From contig JAQCBR010000002.1 in the NCBI GenBank assembly GCA_027621295.1, positions 1-64,000 of the forward strand: a stretch of 64,000 nucleotides of DNA, read 5' to 3'. The translations under genes were made by a program, and so were the position numbers. Within the stretch, counting starts at the first letter, position 1. Every line of letters begins with the position of its first letter. Source of the DNA: Planctomycetota bacterium. GTDB lineage: Bacteria; Planctomycetota; UBA1135; UBA2386. Shown here piece after piece: positions 61,212 through 64,000 of the stretch. The notes under the pieces were generated by a model. It was not told where the DNA came from. It saw nothing but the letters and a program-made list of their open reading frames with translations, and ran no database searches.

Positions 61212-61858
61212 CGGTGGCAAGCGGAGCAGTGCTCCGGCGGCTGGACTTCCTTGTTGGCGAGACGCTGGCGGGCGGCGGCGATGCTCGCCTCGTCAGCGGT
61301 CCACTGCATGTCGGTGGCCGCGACCCCCTCAGGCCGCAGGTGCGTCTCGGGGTTGCGGTGGCACTCGAGGCACCACCCCATGCTGAGCGGCTCGACCTGA
61401 CGGACGACCTCCATCTGGTCCATCCGCCCGTGGCAGCTCGCGCAGCCGACGTTCGCGTTCACGTGCGCCTGGTGGCTGAAATACGCGTAGTCAGGCAGCA
61501 GGTGCACCTTGGCCCAGCGGATCGGGTCGCCGGACTCGTGCGCGGCGGCGATCTTCTGGATCTCCGTGCTGTCGGTCCGCACGCCCTTGTGGCAGTTCAT
61601 GCAGACCTCCGAGCTCGGCACGTTGGCGTGCGGACCGTCCTCCACCGCCGTGTGGCAGTAGCGACAGTCCATGCCCATGAGGCCGGCGTGGAGCTTGTGG
61701 CTGTAGTTGACCGGCTGGTCGGGTGCGTAGCCGACGTCCGTGTTCTTCGGGGAGAAGAAGAACCAGACGACGGACACGACCACGAGGCCGGCGACCGTCG
61801 CCCCTGCGGCAACGATCGTCGGGAGGTGGTTCGTCCACTTCGGGAAGATGACGGACAA
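61208..61858 (-). CDS. actA: Alternative complex III pentaheme cytochrome ActA
   Basis: The 216-residue protein starts at a TTG at 61858 with GAGG seven bases upstream. An N-terminal membrane helix (TIVAAGATVAGLVVVSVVWFFF) anchors a periplasmic domain with five heme motifs: CRYCH, CMNCH, CASCH, CLECH and CSACH. The last lies two residues before the stop. This is the canonical ActA heme count. It is the first gene of the 12-gene respiratory operon. Confidence 0.94.
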   Translation of the reverse strand: MSVIFPKWTNHLPTIVAAGATVAGLVVVSVVWFFFSPKNTDVGYAPDQPVNYSHKLHAGLMGMDCRYCHTAVEDGPHANVPSSEVCMNCHKGVRTDSTEIQKIAAAHESGDPIRWAKVHLLPDYAYFSHQAHVNANVGCASCHGRMDQMEVVRQVEPLSMGWCLECHRNPETHLRPEGVAATDMQWTADEASIAAARQRLANKEVQPPEHCSACHR

Positions 61859-62273
61859 GGCAGAACCTCAGCGTCGAGCGGTGCATCGGCGCCGACACAC
61901 CACGGAACACGGACCGGCGGAACGAGGAGAAAAGAGGTGAGGATCTCCGTCGAACCCAGAGGACCCGGAGTCGGGGGAAACGCCGTAAGTCGTTGCAGGG
62001 TCGGACCCTGGATCGAAATTGCGGCGCGCTCCCGGATCTGGGGAACGGAAGGGAGTAAGGGAAAGCCGAACCGCGGTCAATTTCTGAGCCGGAAGAAAAA
62101 CGGGCCGGCTCGGCGCGGTCCGGGGGGTGCTTCGGCGAGACCGATGTAAGTGGCTCCGTTCGCGCTGTTTGCGGTCCCCCGGAGACCGGTTCTCAGCACG
62201 GACTTTCCACCGTCTGGACGCAGTTTTCCACCGTGGCTCGCACCGGCTCCGAACGGCCCTCGGCAGGGCTCGA
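61859..62273. promoter_or_regulatory. Upstream region of respiratory operon with paired CTTTCCACCGT-like sites
   Basis: This 415-base gene-free stretch separates actA from the SGNH gene and should contain the operon promoter. It has two near-identical direct repeats, CTTTCCACCGT at 62203-62213 and TTTTCCACCGT at 62224-62234. They are spaced 21 bases apart, about two helical turns, and resemble the DnaA-box-like sequences near dnaA. They could bind DnaA or a regulator. No confident -35/-10 pair was recognised. Confidence 0.45.
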
Positions 62274-63773
62274 TCAGCGTGCCAGCAGGTCCCGGACGAA
62301 GGCCGTCAGCTGGGGCTCCGCGTGCCTCTGGGCGACCTCGTTGCCGTGGTAGTCGGCCACGCAGACCCAGAGGTCGGAGGATCGCTCGACCGAACCTTCG
62401 AACGCGGGCAGCAGGTCGAGGAACGGGATGCCCTCGTTGCCACAGAAGTCCCCCACGGCGCGGTGCAGGGACCGGAACGGGTAGGTCTCCCCTGAACCCA
62501 GCCCCTGGAAGTAGGGCCAGATCACCACGCCGAACGGGATGTTCCGCTCGGCGCACCAGTCCCGCATCCGCCGGAGGCCGGTCTGCGGCCCCCCGCCGGG
62601 CCAGAGCGTGCTGCGGCCGACCGAATTCGGCGGTAACGCGGTCGCCCAAGCGGGGTAGCTCTCGTCCGGCAGATCCAAGAGGTCCTGGACCAGGTCACGG
62701 TCCGGGTCGATGTGCAGCGAGGCCGACAGCGCGTAGCCCTGGAGCAGGTCGCGCAGGATCCGAGATGACCGTAGCAGCAGCGGCGGGGGCTCGGCGTGGG
62801 CGAGCGAGTTGCTGCTCGGGATCAGGTCGTTCAGGCACAGCGAGACGACCACGGCGTCGGGCTGGTAGCGGCCGAAGCGGTGCTCGAGCGCCGACGCGTA
62901 CTCGTCGACGTAGATCGCCCCGGCCGCGCCGCAGTTGACGGTGCGGATGCCAGGGTCCTCGTTGCGGAGCTCCTGTTCGACGAGGCGCGGCCACGCGTCC
63001 TCGACGCGCACGCCCCACCCGAACGTGAACGAGTCGCCGATGCACACCACCCGCTTCTCGCCGTCGGGCTTCGGTCCGATGACCTCTTCCCGCTCGCGGA
63101 GACCCTCGCTGTTGATCTCACAGGGGACGCAGCCGTGCTCGTCGAAGTAGGCAGCGCGCTGACCGTCCTGCTCGAGCCCCGAGTAGCAGAGGTAGAAGGT
63201 CTGCGACGGAGCCCACGTCATCCGCGCGCGGTGGGTCGTGACGAGGACCTGGGCCCCGGGCTCCTCGTCGGTGACCGGAGGGACCACGCGCAGCACGCCC
63301 AGCTCCTCGCCGGTCTCGGGGTCGGTGACGAAGTCGAATCCGACCGCGGTCCGGAAGCCGTCATTGCGGGTCGAGCCGCGGACCTGCACACGTTCGCCCT
63401 GGATCACGGTGGGACCGGACCAGACGTAGGAACCAATGTCGGGCCTCGTCCACGCCGATTTGGGCGCGACGATCGTGGATACGGGCGGCGTCCCGGGTCG
63501 GTGTATGAATCCGACCGCAGCGGACTCGAGCACGACGGCAGTCTGGATTAGTTCCCGGTCGGCGACCGGCCGGATCAGTCCGCGCCGCGAAGCGGCGGCC
63601 GCGTCGATCGTCTCGCGCTCTTCGTCCTGGTAGTAGATCCGGAACCGGCTGTGCAGGTTCTTCTCGTCGATCTCCTCGGGCGCGAGCGCGCGGTAAGCGA
63701 ATTCGGCGACACCGAAGAACAGCGCCGTGCTGGCTGCCGACAGGACGAGCCGAGACAGGATGCGGTTCTTCAC
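62274..63773 (-). CDS. SGNH/GDSL-family hydrolase, membrane-anchored
   Basis: The 499-residue protein starts at the ATG at 63773 with one N-terminal membrane segment (LVLSAASTALFFGVAEFAY). The SGNH block I nucleophile is in VVCIGDSFTFGWGV (GDS at 246-248). Block II Gly is near NCGAAGAIYVDEYASAL, block III Asn in VSLCLNDLIPSSNSL, and block V D-x-H in VADYHGNEVAQRH (Asp474, His476). It resembles the SGNH proteins encoded beside carbamoyltransferases in polysaccharide and natural-product loci. It may deacetylate or esterify an exported glycan. It diverges from the carbamoyltransferase across 130 bases. Confidence 0.88.
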   Translation of the reverse strand: MKNRILSRLVLSAASTALFFGVAEFAYRALAPEEIDEKNLHSRFRIYYQDEERETIDAAAASRRGLIRPVADRELIQTAVVLESAAVGFIHRPGTPPVSTIVAPKSAWTRPDIGSYVWSGPTVIQGERVQVRGSTRNDGFRTAVGFDFVTDPETGEELGVLRVVPPVTDEEPGAQVLVTTHRARMTWAPSQTFYLCYSGLEQDGQRAAYFDEHGCVPCEINSEGLREREEVIGPKPDGEKRVVCIGDSFTFGWGVRVEDAWPRLVEQELRNEDPGIRTVNCGAAGAIYVDEYASALEHRFGRYQPDAVVVSLCLNDLIPSSNSLAHAEPPPLLLRSSRILRDLLQGYALSASLHIDPDRDLVQDLLDLPDESYPAWATALPPNSVGRSTLWPGGGPQTGLRRMRDWCAERNIPFGVVIWPYFQGLGSGETYPFRSLHRAVGDFCGNEGIPFLDLLPAFEGSVERSSDLWVCVADYHGNEVAQRHAEPQLTAFVRDLLAR

Positions 63774-63903
63774 GGAGACTTCCTGGGCAACCGGGGAGTG
63801 CGGACGAGTTCGGCGCCGATGCTAGTTTCGGTCTTTTCCTCGGGGTGGCCGAAGACCGATCTAACCTAGACCCACTCAGGCCAAGGCCCGTGACCTGACC
63901 CGC

Positions 63904-64000
63904 ATGCCGACCTACATCCTCGGAATCTCCGCGTTCTACCACGACTCCGCCGCAGCCCTGCTGTGCGACGGCGAGATCGTCGCGGCGGCGCAGGAAGAGC
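63904..64000 (+). CDS. Carbamoyltransferase (NodU/CmcH family), 5' end only
   Basis: Only the first 32 residues are in the window: MPTYILGISAFYHDSAAALL followed by CDGEIVAAAQEE. The motif GISAFYHDSAAAL and AAAQEE are the conserved N-terminal blocks of carbamoyltransferases that O-carbamoylate sugars or antibiotics. The ATG at 63904 is the family start. The rest lies beyond the right edge. The pairing with a divergent SGNH hydrolase is a recognised neighbourhood type. Confidence 0.85.
   Translation, partial: MPTYILGISAFYHDSAAALLCDGEIVAAAQEE

Noticed and set aside
57840-61400. A 1186-codon plus-strand frame
   Set aside because: It is antisense to actB and part of actC. Both real genes have cofactor motifs, and the frame reads as Arg/Gly/Val-rich shadow.

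Overview
The window is 64 kb of GC-rich bacterial chromosome, densely coding on both strands, cut through a gene at each edge. No rRNA or tRNA gene was seen, so the taxonomic call rests on gene content. An ECF-type sigma factor lies beside a Hanks-type kinase with kinesin-light-chain-type TPRs. There are several secreted sulfatases (one a tandem fusion), FG-GAP and beta-helix exported proteins, and alternative complex III with a caa3 oxidase. Together these fit a marine-type Planctomycetota lineage (inference).

Layout. 1-7 kb: a truncated prenyltransferase/squalene-oxidase-repeat protein, an OpcA-like protein, a universal stress protein, zwf, two tiny coupled membrane proteins, nadA, and an unrecognised protein with a possible nuclease-like motif. 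7-14.3 kb: a gene-poor kilobase, then a surface-glycan block with a sulfotransferase carrying an extra beta-sandwich domain and three glycosyltransferases. 15-20.6 kb: an FG-GAP secreted protein, the Ser/Thr kinase-TPR receptor and a convergent sigma factor. 20.7-30.9 kb: a secreted-protein block (beta-helix protein, sulfatase, NTF2-like lipoprotein, DapA-family lyase, unknown exported protein, tandem sulfatase) that looks like a sulfated-polymer utilisation locus.

31-40 kb: dnaA, a candidate oriC, and upstream on the same strand a run of pyrF, bshC, bshB1, parA, a degenerate-kinase-like gene, bshA and a cysteine desulfurase. This run contains all three committed bacillithiol biosynthesis genes. 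40-49 kb: the three-gene proton-translocating transhydrogenase (pntAA, pntAB, pntB), an XRE regulator, a beta-CASP metallo-beta-lactamase protein, and a translationally coupled SNF2 helicase/SWIM zinc-finger pair.

49-62 kb: one 12-gene minus-strand respiratory operon, actABCDEF - small membrane protein - SCO - ctaC, D, E, F. It encodes quinol:cytochrome c oxidoreductase (alternative complex III) followed by a caa3 oxidase with the A2-type YSHPAVY motif, and ends in a strong hairpin. 62-64 kb: an SGNH hydrolase diverging from the start of a carbamoyltransferase that runs off the window.

The metabolic genes fit a redox theme: zwf and transhydrogenase for NADPH, nadA for NAD, bacillithiol as thiol buffer, and a bc1-independent aerobic chain. 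The other theme is making and cleaving sulfated glycans.
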